This document shows positions 16,661 to 25,485 of a stretch of 64,000 bases of DNA, in pieces. The position numbers were made by a program, and so were the translations under genes. The DNA is taken from positions 19,242-83,241 of the forward strand of contig CANRZW010000015.1 in assembly GCA_947644545.1 (NCBI GenBank), in the 5' to 3' direction. Numbering within the stretch: the first letter of the stretch is position 1; every line of letters starts with the position of its first letter. The notes beneath the pieces were generated by a model. It searched no databases. It was not told the DNA's origin and saw only the letters and a program-made list of their open reading frames with translations. This DNA comes from an uncultured Lachnospiraceae bacterium. Its GTDB lineage: Bacteria; Bacillota; Clostridia; Lachnospirales; Lachnospiraceae.

Positions 16661-17965
16661 ATGAAAAAGAATCAAAACAAATGGATCTGTGCCGCGATCC
16701 CGGCGCTTCTGCTCCATTGCAGTATCGGTACGGTTTACTGCTGGTCGATCTTCAGTCAGGAGATAGCGGATTACATCGGGTTCTCCAAGGGCGCGACGGA
16801 ATGGGCATTCAGTTTCGCGATCTTCTTCCTGGGCATGTCGGCGGCATTCCTGGGTAATGTGGTGGAGAAAGACATCCACAAGTCATCCCTGATCGCTGCG
16901 ATCTGTTTCGCGGCAGGTATGGCAGGTACCGGATTTTTCATCTATTACGGTGGACAGCATCAGCAGAGTCCGCTGGCGCTTATCGGTATCTACATATGTT
17001 ACGGTTTTATTATGGGTATCGGTCTTGGAACCGGTTACCTGTCTCCGGTTAAGACGCTTATGCTCTGGTTTGAGGACAGGAAGGGTCTTGCGACCGGACT
17101 GGCAGTGGCAGGTTTTGGTGCGGCGAAGGCGATTGCCAGCCCCATCATGCAGGCTATGCTGGAGAACCTGGGAGAGGGCGGTATCTATAAGATGTTCCTG
17201 ATCCTGGCTGTGGTATACTTTGTGATGATGTTCACGGGCCATATCTTATTAAAGAAACCTGCAGGCTGGCATGAGCCGCAGAAGAAGGAGAAGGGTCAGA
17301 GCATCATGGCTGTGATCAAGACCAGACCGGTAGCCAACTATATCGGTATCTGGCTGATGTTTTATATCAATATTACCTGCGGTCTGGCATTGATTTCACA
17401 GGAGAAGATGATCGTGAAATGTATCGGACTGGCAGGCGCGGTCGGCGTGATCTCTACGGTTTCCGCAGTCTTCAATGCGGGCGGACGTCTTGGATTCTCC
17501 GCCTGGGCAGATACTATGAAGGACAGAAATACCATCTACAAGCTGATCTTCGTGCTTTCCATCATCTTTACCGCACTGGTAATGGTGACAGGCGGTATCA
17601 GGAACGGACAGGGCAACATGCTTCTGGTAGTGCTTGTACTGGGATTGATCTTCGTGGTCAACGCAGGTTACGGCGGCGGTTTCTCGAATGTGCCGACCCT
17701 GCTCTCTGATCATTACGGCATGGGCAGCATCAGTGCACTGCACGGTATCACGCTTTCGGCGTGGGCTTTTGCAGGACTTACCGGTAACCAGGTGGCGAAC
17801 CTGATCGTGAACAGCACGGGTGAATTTATGCAGGATTCTCACGGCAACAGCATCAATCCGGTTGGGTATCAGAACGTGCTGTATCTGACGATCGTGCTCT
17901 ACATCGTGGCGCTGCTGATCAGTTTATTTATGGTACGGCCGTTAAATAAGGACGCGAAGAAGTAA
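16661..17965 (+). CDS. OFA-family MFS transporter (oxalate/formate antiporter-like)
   Basis: The 434-residue protein has twelve predicted helices. The start ALLLHCSIGTVYCWSIFSQ and the segment LSPVKTLMLWFEDRKGLATG are typical of the OFA subfamily of the major facilitator superfamily, whose known members exchange oxalate/formate or move other small monocarboxylates. Substrate assignment needs experiment; no oxalate-degrading gene is nearby. The gene is monocistronic, with its own promoter and a strong terminator. GAGAGGA lies about 12 bases before the ATG. Confidence 0.82.
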   Translation: MKKNQNKWICAAIPALLLHCSIGTVYCWSIFSQEIADYIGFSKGATEWAFSFAIFFLGMSAAFLGNVVEKDIHKSSLIAAICFAAGMAGTGFFIYYGGQHQQSPLALIGIYICYGFIMGIGLGTGYLSPVKTLMLWFEDRKGLATGLAVAGFGAAKAIASPIMQAMLENLGEGGIYKMFLILAVVYFVMMFTGHILLKKPAGWHEPQKKEKGQSIMAVIKTRPVANYIGIWLMFYINITCGLALISQEKMIVKCIGLAGAVGVISTVSAVFNAGGRLGFSAWADTMKDRNTIYKLIFVLSIIFTALVMVTGGIRNGQGNMLLVVLVLGLIFVVNAGYGGGFSNVPTLLSDHYGMGSISALHGITLSAWAFAGLTGNQVANLIVNSTGEFMQDSHGNSINPVGYQNVLYLTIVLYIVALLISLFMVRPLNKDAKK

Positions 17966-18028
17966 GGAAGCAGCAGGCAGAATCATAGTGACAGTAAGTT
18001 CATAATAATTAAGAAATAAGTGGAAAAT

Positions 18029-18072
18029 CGCTCCATGGCTGATCGCTGAATCGTGCCGTGGAGTGGTTTTTT
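18029..18072 (+). terminator. Terminator of the OFA transporter gene
   Basis: CGCTCCATGGC pairs with GCCGTGGAGTG (11 bp with G-U pairs), followed by TTTTTT. Confidence 0.8.
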
Positions 18073-18078
18073 GCATTC

Positions 18079-18107
18079 TTGACCAATCGGGGATAAAGTA
18101 CTATGAT
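18079..18107 (+). promoter_or_regulatory. Promoter of the cobalamin-riboswitch operon
   Basis: TTGACC (18079-18084), 17-base spacer, TATGAT (18102-18107), immediately downstream of the OFA terminator and upstream of the riboswitch. Confidence 0.65.
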
Positions 18108-18320
18108 AAGGAAGAATCTGTTCGGGGAAACAGGTGGGAATCCTGTACGAGCCCGTCGCCGTGAGACACGCGAGCGTAAATAGTATCTGCCTGACCGGAG
18201 GCCACGAACCGGGACAAGCCATTGAAGAAGAGCGGCTGCGCTCCTTCGAGAAGGCCGGCAGCATATCTGTGTCAAGTCGAAATATCCGGACAGAGGAAAT
18301 TCTCCATTACCGTAATATCG
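18108..18320 (+). ncRNA. Cobalamin (B12) riboswitch
   Basis: The leader contains the conserved aptamer core GGGGAAACAGGTGGGAATCC followed by TGTACGAGCCCGTCGCCG, matching the GGGAA / GGTG / A / CC / GCCCG pattern. CGGG can pair with CCCG and CAGG with CCTG as expected for the core helices. Further on, GCCTGACCGGAGGCC resembles the second conserved block (GCCAGGAGACC). There is no obvious T-run terminator before the gene, so control may act on translation; this is inferred. The ends are approximate. Adenosyl- versus methyl-cobalamin preference cannot be told. Confidence 0.83.
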
Positions 18321-18409
18321 GTACGACCGCGAGGTCCGGTCAGAAGGGGAAGAATCCAGCCGGGAAGAACAGAGGTTTTCCGGCATCATAAAACAAAGGA
18401 GAGAAGAAC

Positions 18410-18874
18410 ATGCAGATGAAACACAACAGGAAAGTATTGACGTGCATCCTTTGTATGGCGCTTATTGTGGCTATGGCGTTTAGTACAGTTGGTTGTAATG
18501 GCAGTAAGAATGGTGAGGCGGCATCCGGCGCGGAAGGTACGGAGGCTGGTGCAGACGTGCAGCGGGAAGGCGGCGAGCTGGGAGAAGGCAGTATGGAATT
18601 TGCCCTGACGGTGACAGACAAGGACGGCAATGAGACTCGATTTCAGATCCACACGGATAAGAAGACCGTGGGAGAAGCGCTGCAGGAGCTTAACCTGATC
18701 GACGGTGAAGAAGGGGAGTACGGTCTTTTCGTGAAAACGGTGAACGGTATTACCGCTGATTATGATACGGACGGCGTCTACTGGGCCTTCTATGTCAACG
18801 ATGAGTATGCGACATCGGGGGTTGATGTTACGGAGATTACAGAAGGGGACAGCTATGCCCTTAAAGTGGAGTAA
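18410..18874 (+). CDS. DUF4430-domain lipoprotein, probable cobalamin-binding
   Basis: The 154-residue protein has a lipoprotein signal ending STVGC (Cys about 29) and a short acidic linker. A DUF4430 domain (about 62-154) follows, with GEALQELNLIDGEEGEYGLF, DGVYWAFYVNDEYA and a final YALKVE. This domain is related to the C-terminal domain of animal B12 carriers (transcobalamin/intrinsic factor). The riboswitch upstream and the ECF S component downstream support a role in capturing corrinoids at the cell surface. That role is inferred from context. GGAGAGAAGAAC precedes the ATG. Confidence 0.8.
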   Translation: MQMKHNRKVLTCILCMALIVAMAFSTVGCNGSKNGEAASGAEGTEAGADVQREGGELGEGSMEFALTVTDKDGNETRFQIHTDKKTVGEALQELNLIDGEEGEYGLFVKTVNGITADYDTDGVYWAFYVNDEYATSGVDVTEITEGDSYALKVE

Positions 18875-19499
18875 GGCGGGAAGCGCTTCTGGGACTTGTG
18901 CCAATGGCATTTCGACAGGAAGTGCGGAATCGGATCTTGGGGAATGCCGGAGTACAGGGCATTCTCCAGACAGGGATAAGAAGGACAGCGCAAGGCTCAC
19001 AACCCGCGAACTCACGATCTTTGCCATGCTGGGGGCAGTGATGTATGCCTCCAAGATGTTGCTGGAGGTGCTGCCTAACGTGCATCTTCTGGGGACGTTT
19101 GTTGTGGCGTTTACCGTGGTTTACCGGAAGAAGGCGCTGTATCCGATCTATCTTTATGTGCTCTTAAACGGTATTTTCAGCGGATTTGCCACATGGTGGG
19201 TTCCCTATCTGTATGTATGGACAATCCTGTGGGCAGCGGTCATGCTTCTGCCGCGTCATATGTCGAAGAAGAGGCAGCCGTTTGTCTATATGGCGGTGTG
19301 CGCGGCGCATGGATTCTTGTTTGGCACGCTGTATGCTCCGGCACAGGCGATTCTGTTCGGACTGAACTTCAAAGGGATGATCGCCTGGATCATAGCGGGG
19401 CTGCCCTGGGACTTTGTGCATGGGGTGAGCAATTTCTTCTGCGGTATCCTGATTGTGCCGGTCATATCGCTTATGCGGTTTGCGGAAAACAGGACTTAA
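18855..19499 (+). CDS. ECF-type transporter S component, probable cobalamin or precursor specificity
   Basis: The roughly 214-residue protein has a polar N-terminal tail of about 50 residues and then five or six hydrophobic segments, starting LTTRELTIFAMLGAVMYASK. This matches the small membrane substrate-binding subunits of energy-coupling-factor transporters. Shared control by the B12 riboswitch suggests corrinoid transport (CblT/CbrT-like). No ATPase or EcfT gene is adjacent, so it would use a shared ECF module elsewhere. I chose the ATG at 18855, which overlaps the preceding gene by 20 bases, because GAAGGGGA lies just upstream; the longer ORF-track start has no such support. Confidence 0.75.
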   Translation: MPLKWSKAGSASGTCANGISTGSAESDLGECRSTGHSPDRDKKDSARLTTRELTIFAMLGAVMYASKMLLEVLPNVHLLGTFVVAFTVVYRKKALYPIYLYVLLNGIFSGFATWWVPYLYVWTILWAAVMLLPRHMSKKRQPFVYMAVCAAHGFLFGTLYAPAQAILFGLNFKGMIAWIIAGLPWDFVHGVSNFFCGILIVPVISLMRFAENRT

Positions 19500-19543
19500 T
19501 GGGAGATGAGGCGCGCATCCGGCAGCGATGAGGAGGAAGCAGT

Positions 19544-21394
19544 ATGTGGAAAGTACAGATGAGAAGAGCAGGGATCGCGCTTATGCATTGGATGCGGACA
19601 TGGAATATCTTCAACCGCTTATTCGTCATGTTTATCTTTGTCACATTGCTGCCTATGATCGTGACAGGAGTGTGGTCGTACCATAAGAGCAGCGGAGTGA
19701 TTCAGGAAAAGGTTTTTGTGTCTGTCAACGAGGTGATGAACCAGCTGAGCAGTAATGTGGACAAGAAGATTGAGAAGGTACGTAACGACAGCATCGAGAT
19801 CAGCTATATGTCGGAGATACAGGATGTATTGTCCAATTACGAGGAATATAACAGCCGGATGCTCAACAGCGCCAAAGTGAATATCACCCAGATGATGAGC
19901 AGCAAATATGTATTTGACAATATTGTATCCGGTATCACTTTGTATACGCCGGATCATCAGCGTGTGAATGTATACGGAGATTATATCCACAATATTATCC
20001 TTGACGGGGAAATATTGGACTCCTTCCTGGGGGAATGCCATGAGAACGACGGAAAATGTGTATTTCTGGCGGTGAACGGAGAGGATGCCAGGTACAGGGG
20101 GAGAGGAAATAAAGCAAGCGGCGAGATCGTGATCGGAAAGATGGTCAAGGAGACACAGAGCGGAGAAGAGATCGGCTATATGGTCATGCAGGTAAATGAA
20201 AGTAATTTCTCCGACATCTATAAAGCGATCAATCAGGAAATACGCGGAGAAACCTTTATTGTAGATGCGGACGGCATTGTCATATCGTCCGCAGGAGACT
20301 ATGCGGTGGTGGGTGAGGCCTACCCTTACGCGGAGGTTTTGCAGACCGTGGACGGGGCAGAGGGGGAAAGAACAGAGACTGTGACGATTCATGGGGAAAA
20401 GATGGTACCGTTGTGTCATAAACTGGAGGAGAATGACTGGCGGGTCTTTTTTCTTATTCCGCAGAAATATATGCAGGCAGATCTTAAATCTGTGTTTTTC
20501 AGTTCGCTTGGCGGAGCGATGGCGGGCCTGATTCTGGGAATCGGGTTCGCATTTCTTTTTTCTTACAGTATCTTATGTCCCATGAATGAGACAATTCGCG
20601 GGATAGAGGAATTTGAGAAGGGGAATCTTAAGATTACGCTGGAGGAAACGGGCAACGATGAGATTACCCTGCTGGTGAGGCAGTTCAATAAGATGGCCAG
20701 GGAGATCAACGGTCTGATGGAGCGGGTCAAGAGCAATGAGAAGCAGAAGAGAAAACTGGAAATCCAGGCGCTCCAGGCGCAGATTAACCCGCATTTCCTG
20801 TCTAACACACTGAATACCGTATCCTATATCGCCAGGATGAAAAAGGAGGAAACCATCGAGATCCTGGTAAACGCTATTATCGGATTATTGTGTGCCAGCA
20901 TGAAAAATGACGACAGCCTGCACACTGTGGAGGAGGAGATCAGTCTGATCAGGAACTATATCATTGTCCAGGATTACCGGCTTTTGGGGAAATTTGCAGT
21001 GGATATCCAGATTGAAGACGAGATCAGATCCTGTGTCATCCCTCGATTTATCTTGCAGCCGGTGGTGGAGAATTCCATCATTCATGGCATAGAGCCGGCC
21101 AACAGGAGGGGGATGATCTCCATCAAGGGATCCTGCCGGGAGGATCAGATCTGCTTTACGATCACGGACAATGGTGTCGGGATTGAAAAGGGGCAGATTG
21201 AAAAGATCATCGGTGAACCCAGGAACCGGCAAAAACTCAGATTCAGTGGAATTGGGATCGGGAATGTAGACAGAAGGATCAAGTTGATGATGGGGGAAGA
21301 GTACGGGCTGACGATAAAAAGCGAGAAGAATATTTTTACTACCGTGGAGATTCGCCTGCCGATGATCAGAAGGGAGGAAACACGGGATGTATAA
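19544..21394 (+). CDS. YesM-type sensor histidine kinase
   Basis: The 616-residue kinase has two transmembrane helices (about 24-45 and 325-350) enclosing an extracellular sensor domain of around 280 residues. A HAMP linker follows, then a His_kinase domain with the phospho-acceptor in LQAQINPHFLSNTLN, and an ATPase domain with VVENSIIHGIEP and TDNGVGIEKG. This architecture is that of sugar-sensing YesM/LytS-like kinases. It overlaps the response-regulator gene by 8 bases and precedes a sugar ABC importer that the pair most likely controls. GAGGAGGAAGC precedes the ATG. Confidence 0.88.
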   Translation: MWKVQMRRAGIALMHWMRTWNIFNRLFVMFIFVTLLPMIVTGVWSYHKSSGVIQEKVFVSVNEVMNQLSSNVDKKIEKVRNDSIEISYMSEIQDVLSNYEEYNSRMLNSAKVNITQMMSSKYVFDNIVSGITLYTPDHQRVNVYGDYIHNIILDGEILDSFLGECHENDGKCVFLAVNGEDARYRGRGNKASGEIVIGKMVKETQSGEEIGYMVMQVNESNFSDIYKAINQEIRGETFIVDADGIVISSAGDYAVVGEAYPYAEVLQTVDGAEGERTETVTIHGEKMVPLCHKLEENDWRVFFLIPQKYMQADLKSVFFSSLGGAMAGLILGIGFAFLFSYSILCPMNETIRGIEEFEKGNLKITLEETGNDEITLLVRQFNKMAREINGLMERVKSNEKQKRKLEIQALQAQINPHFLSNTLNTVSYIARMKKEETIEILVNAIIGLLCASMKNDDSLHTVEEEISLIRNYIIVQDYRLLGKFAVDIQIEDEIRSCVIPRFILQPVVENSIIHGIEPANRRGMISIKGSCREDQICFTITDNGVGIEKGQIEKIIGEPRNRQKLRFSGIGIGNVDRRIKLMMGEEYGLTIKSEKNIFTTVEIRLPMIRREETRDV

Positions 21395-22919
21395 GGTTTT
21401 GTTAGTTGATGATGATCCCATTATCCTGCTGCAGTTACGGCGTATGATTCCCTGGGAGAGGCTTTCCTGTGAACTGGCGGCAGAAGCGGCCAACGGAAAA
21501 GAGGCCGTCGAGGCTGTCGAGCAGTACCGGCCGGATATTGTGATAACGGATATCAGTATGCCGGGAATTGATGGAATGGAGCTGATCGGCTATATCAATC
21601 GTTACAGAGAGCGGATGCAGGTGATTGCCATCAGCGCGTTTGACAACTTTGATTATGTGAGGAGAAGCCTGAAAGGAGGCGCCGGCGATTATCTGTTAAA
21701 GCATCATTTGACGGAGGAGGTACTGGAAAATGCCATCTCCACAGCCATTGCCGCCTTGCAGGTGGAAGGACAGGAACGCAATTATTCCATACAGGAAAAG
21801 AGGGAGCATCTGATCTATCTTCTTTTGCATGACCGTCATTCTCAGAGCCGGGAGGAATTGAAGGAACTGCATATGGAATGGCTGCAGGATCCTCTTGTGA
21901 TGATCCTTGGCAGAGTGGATATGGAGAAAATAGCAGTCAACGATGAGGCGCTGCGGATTCTTATAGATGAAACAATCAAATATTATCGGGACTATCTGGT
22001 GATCCAGCTGGAAAAATGGCATTATCTCATTCTGCTGAGCGCCCAGAATAAGGAATCGCAGGAAATCTCGGCAATCGCGGAGCAGATCCGGCGGAATGTG
22101 AAGCGCTTTTACGATGCAGACATGTCCTTTGTGGTGTCCAGACGCATGGAACAATGTGAAAACATCGGAGATGTGATCAATAAGGCCAGGGAGATTCAGA
22201 AGGAACGGGATTTTCACGGGGAAAAAGGCTTTATTGCTTTTATGGAGGAGCAGGTTGGCGGGGAAATTTTCAGATGGAGCATCGGACAGGAGGAAAGGCT
22301 GATGAAGAGCCTGGAGGCCGGTGAAGATGTGGACGGCCTCTTTGATGAGCTTTTCACGCAGTTGGAGGAGCAGGCCTATTCCAAGAGCCAGATGCAGGTA
22401 TTCTATGTGGAGATTATGACCTGTCTCGTCCGAAAACTGGAGGAGCATGGGCTGGAGGAAGAACGGGTTTTCGGGAAGGAAAATCCGTATGAAGAGTATT
22501 TTCGGATTGATACATTTAAGGAGCTGAAAGCGTATTTGAAGGATAAATTCTGTCTGCTGCAGGAGGAGATCAGAAGAGTGGGAAAGCTTTCCTCTTACAG
22601 CGGGATTGTCCAGGATACCATTGCCTATATAGAAGCCCATTATCGGAAGAAGATATCTTTGTCCGTGATCGCGGAAGAACTGGCGGTAAGCCCTTCTTAT
22701 TTGAGCCGTACCTTCAAAAAGGGAACGGGAATGACGTTGGTGAATTACATCAACAGAGTGCGTATGGACAGGGCGAAGGAGTTGATGAACCAGGGACGGT
22801 TCTCTTTGAATGAAATTGCCTGTGAGGTGGGAATCTATAATTATAATTATTTTTACATGCTGTTTAAGGAAATTCATGGAATAACACCGTCAGATTATAC
22901 AAAAAATATGGGAGGATGA
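21387..22919 (+). CDS. YesN-type response regulator with AraC DNA-binding domain
   Basis: The 510-residue regulator has a receiver domain (about 1-120; acidic pocket DDD near the start, phospho-acceptor in IVITDISMPG). A long central region of about 280 residues follows, then a C-terminal AraC/XylS double helix-turn-helix (about 405-505: LSVIAEELAVSPSYLSRTFK and YNYNYFYMLFKEIHGITPSD). It is the partner of the preceding kinase. Its target is probably the promoter just downstream that drives the sugar-binding protein. Confidence 0.88.
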   Translation: MYKVLLVDDDPIILLQLRRMIPWERLSCELAAEAANGKEAVEAVEQYRPDIVITDISMPGIDGMELIGYINRYRERMQVIAISAFDNFDYVRRSLKGGAGDYLLKHHLTEEVLENAISTAIAALQVEGQERNYSIQEKREHLIYLLLHDRHSQSREELKELHMEWLQDPLVMILGRVDMEKIAVNDEALRILIDETIKYYRDYLVIQLEKWHYLILLSAQNKESQEISAIAEQIRRNVKRFYDADMSFVVSRRMEQCENIGDVINKAREIQKERDFHGEKGFIAFMEEQVGGEIFRWSIGQEERLMKSLEAGEDVDGLFDELFTQLEEQAYSKSQMQVFYVEIMTCLVRKLEEHGLEEERVFGKENPYEEYFRIDTFKELKAYLKDKFCLLQEEIRRVGKLSSYSGIVQDTIAYIEAHYRKKISLSVIAEELAVSPSYLSRTFKKGTGMTLVNYINRVRMDRAKELMNQGRFSLNEIACEVGIYNYNYFYMLFKEIHGITPSDYTKNMGG

Positions 22920-22964
22920 AGCAAAAACAGGCAAAATAGTTAGAAAATAGGATAAAATCCTTAA

Positions 22965-22993
22965 TGGAGTGAACGAGATGCTGCTTTTATAAT
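22965..22993 (+). promoter_or_regulatory. Activator-type promoter of the sugar ABC operon
   Basis: TATAAT (22988-22993) has only a poor -35, TGGAGT, 17 bases upstream. A weak -35 fits dependence on the YesN-like activator. The spacer 22920-23036 holds no gene. Confidence 0.4.
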
Positions 22994-23036
22994 AGAGTTA
23001 CTGAAATATTTACATACGAAAGCGGAGGAAAAAAGT

Positions 23037-24440
23037 ATGAAAAGAAAAATGGCAGCACTTTTACTGAGCAGCATACTGGCAGCATCTCTCCTTGGCGGCT
23101 GTGGAGGAACTTCATCGGAGCCTGCTGCGGACGACCAGGCATCTGTCCCGTCAGAGGAACCTGTCCAGGCAGGGAAGGAAGAGATGCCGGCGGAAACTCA
23201 GGAGGATGGGGAAACGACCCAGGCCACAGGGGAGGCAACCCAGTTAACTTTCTGGACTTATGTGGAACAGCATACGGAGTTTATGCAGGATGCCGTGACG
23301 GTATGGAACGAGAAGCATCCTGACGAGCCAATTGCATTATCCACGGAAACCTATCCGGTAGATGATATGCACAGCAAGCTTCTGATCACTTTGCAGTCCG
23401 GGGACGGCGCTCCGGATATTGTGGATGTAAACGTGGCCAGGTTCAGCGATTTCATGCAGGGGGATACGGAAGTATTCGTTCCCTTAAATGATATTATTGA
23501 GCCGGAAAAGGAGAGTTTCCTGGAACCCGTGCTGGATATCTACAAATATAACGGCAATTATTACGGGATCGAGTATCACGTAGGCGCGCCGATTATGTTC
23601 TATAACACGGAAATTCTCGATCAGGCGGGCGTTAAGGCAGAAGACATCGTTACCTGGGATGATCTGCACGAAGCCGGTAAGAAGGTGCTGGAAGCTACCG
23701 GAAAGCCCATCATTACATTTGAGGTGAATGATTCCTGGAGCTATTACATCATGGCAGGAGAGAAGAAGGGCGATTATTTCGACGAAAACGGTAACTGCAT
23801 CATCAACAGCAAGGAAAATGCGGAAGTGCTGGAGTTCATGCTGAGTATGATCGAAGACGGAACGGCAGTGACTACGCCCGGCGGCGGTTTCCATACCGAG
23901 GAGTACTATGGCTATATGTCCCAGGGCGGCGCGGCATCGATGTTGGAATGCCTGTGGTATATGGGACGGTTTACCGATTATATGCCGGAACTGTCAGGGA
24001 AGATTCAGGTAGCGGCTCCTCCGGTATGGGATGAGAACAGCGTGTATCCGGTATTCGGCGGAACGGGCACCAGTGTCACCACGCAGTGCGAACATCCGGA
24101 TCTGGCGTCACGCTTCCTGGCAGAGGCCAAGATCAGTGTGGAAGGTGCGGAGAAGATTTGGAATGTTCTGGGCTTTGACCCGCTCAGATGGGATATCTGG
24201 GAATCGGATGCCATGAAGGCACAGAACAAATATACCGATTATTTCGGAAGCGATATCTTTGACGTGGTGCTTGGCATGAAGGATCAATTTCATCCGAGTA
24301 ACATTACGGCATCTCCGCAATTCTCTCTGGCCAATTCCCTGGTAGCTACGGACATTATGTTCCGTGTGCTCAACGAACAGAGCGCTACGCCGCAGGAAGC
24401 TTTGGATAATGCGGCGGCAGAGATTGAGAGTGCACAGTAA
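23037..24440 (+). CDS. Sugar ABC transporter substrate-binding lipoprotein (family 1)
   Basis: The 467-residue lipoprotein has signal peptide MKRKMAALLLSSILAASLLGG with lipobox LGGC (Cys about 22) and an acidic linker to about residue 62. A type-1 carbohydrate-binding fold follows, with LTFWTYVEQHTEF, the QSGDGAPDIVDVNVARF loop and FGGTGTSVTTQCEHPDLASRF. It supplies the substrate to the two permeases encoded downstream. No ATPase lies here, so a shared MsmK-type ATPase elsewhere is expected. The sugar is unknown. GGAGG precedes the start. Confidence 0.87.
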   Translation: MKRKMAALLLSSILAASLLGGCGGTSSEPAADDQASVPSEEPVQAGKEEMPAETQEDGETTQATGEATQLTFWTYVEQHTEFMQDAVTVWNEKHPDEPIALSTETYPVDDMHSKLLITLQSGDGAPDIVDVNVARFSDFMQGDTEVFVPLNDIIEPEKESFLEPVLDIYKYNGNYYGIEYHVGAPIMFYNTEILDQAGVKAEDIVTWDDLHEAGKKVLEATGKPIITFEVNDSWSYYIMAGEKKGDYFDENGNCIINSKENAEVLEFMLSMIEDGTAVTTPGGGFHTEEYYGYMSQGGAASMLECLWYMGRFTDYMPELSGKIQVAAPPVWDENSVYPVFGGTGTSVTTQCEHPDLASRFLAEAKISVEGAEKIWNVLGFDPLRWDIWESDAMKAQNKYTDYFGSDIFDVVLGMKDQFHPSNITASPQFSLANSLVATDIMFRVLNEQSATPQEALDNAAAEIESAQ

Positions 24441-24493
24441 ACGTCAATCATACGCAGCCTAAAACACGAAAGACAGACGGAAATGAATAAACA

Positions 24494-24537
24494 GGCGCCT
24501 GCGAGCAGGGAGAACCTGACCGGCAGGCGCCGTCTTT
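24494..24537 (+). terminator. Intercistronic hairpin between binding protein and permeases
   Basis: GGCGCCTGC (24494-24502) pairs perfectly with GCAGGCGCC (24523-24531), followed by GTCTTTA. The T-run is short, so it is probably a partial terminator or mRNA-stabilising loop that sets binding protein above permeases. Confidence 0.6.
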
Positions 24538-24582
24538 ATGCATGATCCCGGCCGTGTAGATCACGGCATGGAGGTAGGGAAT

Positions 24583-25479
24583 ATGAAGAAAAAAAGATTG
24601 ATTACACAGAAAACGGCGCCCTATTTCTTTTGTGCCCCCTTTCTGATCTCCTTTTTCCTGTTTTTGTTATATCCGATGATCAATATGGTGTATACGAGCT
24701 TTCACAAACTGGAGGGAATCAGTAAATATCGATATGTAGGAATGGCAAATTATGAGCGCCTTATGACGGATACACACATCAAGGCAGCAATCTGTAACAG
24801 TCTGGGTTTCACGGTGGGAATCATTGTGGTCAATGTGACGCTGGCGCTTTTCCTGGCGGTACTGCTGAATCAGAAACTAACGCCTTGCCGGAATGCGTTT
24901 CGGACGGCGATCTATATACCGGCCCTGACGTCCATTATTGTGGCAGGTATCTTTTTCAGGCTGTTCTTCGGCAGCAATACGGATACTCCGCTCAACACGT
25001 TGATGCGCTTTTTCGGGGCCGGGCCGAAGGAATGGCTCTATGATACGGCGCTTACGGGGATTGTTGCCCTGGTTTTCACCTCTACCTGGCGCTGGCTGGG
25101 AACAAATATCCTGTATTTTCTCTCGGCGCTTCAGACGATTCCGCCGGAGCTGTACGACGCGGCGTATGTGGACGGCGCATCCGCATGGCAGAGGTTTTGG
25201 CATGTGACGCTGCCGGGGGTAAAGCCTATTCTGATCTTTGTGGTGACGATACTTACTTATGGAGGCCTGCGGATGTTCGGGGAGAGCTATGTACTCTGGC
25301 CCGGCAGTAAGACGCCGGGGGATATTGGCCTGACGATCGTGCTTTATATTTACCGCACTGCGTTTGGGCAGTTCGATATGGGATATGCATCGGCCATGTC
25401 CGTGGCGCTCTTTGTATTTTTGATGATCCTGAATGCCCTTTATATTAAGTTTTTCAGGATCGGAAAGAAGGAGGGGTGA
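24583..25479 (+). CDS. Sugar ABC transporter permease (MalF-like)
   Basis: This permease of about 298 residues with six helices has the inner-membrane component loop LQTIPPELYDAAYVDGASAW, the EAA motif of carbohydrate-uptake permeases. The short cytosolic N-terminus MKKKRLITQKTAPYFFCAPF is typical of MalF/UgpA-like subunits. I use the ATG at 24583 because GGAGG precedes it; the ORF-track start 15 codons earlier has no ribosome binding site. It pairs with the next permease six bases downstream. Confidence 0.86.
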   Translation: MKKKRLITQKTAPYFFCAPFLISFFLFLLYPMINMVYTSFHKLEGISKYRYVGMANYERLMTDTHIKAAICNSLGFTVGIIVVNVTLALFLAVLLNQKLTPCRNAFRTAIYIPALTSIIVAGIFFRLFFGSNTDTPLNTLMRFFGAGPKEWLYDTALTGIVALVFTSTWRWLGTNILYFLSALQTIPPELYDAAYVDGASAWQRFWHVTLPGVKPILIFVVTILTYGGLRMFGESYVLWPGSKTPGDIGLTIVLYIYRTAFGQFDMGYASAMSVALFVFLMILNALYIKFFRIGKKEG

Positions 25480-25485
25480 CAGGTA

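Noticed and set aside
21696-22877. 393-residue minus-strand ORF
   Set aside because: Lies wholly opposite the YesN-type regulator gene, whose receiver and AraC motifs are intact.
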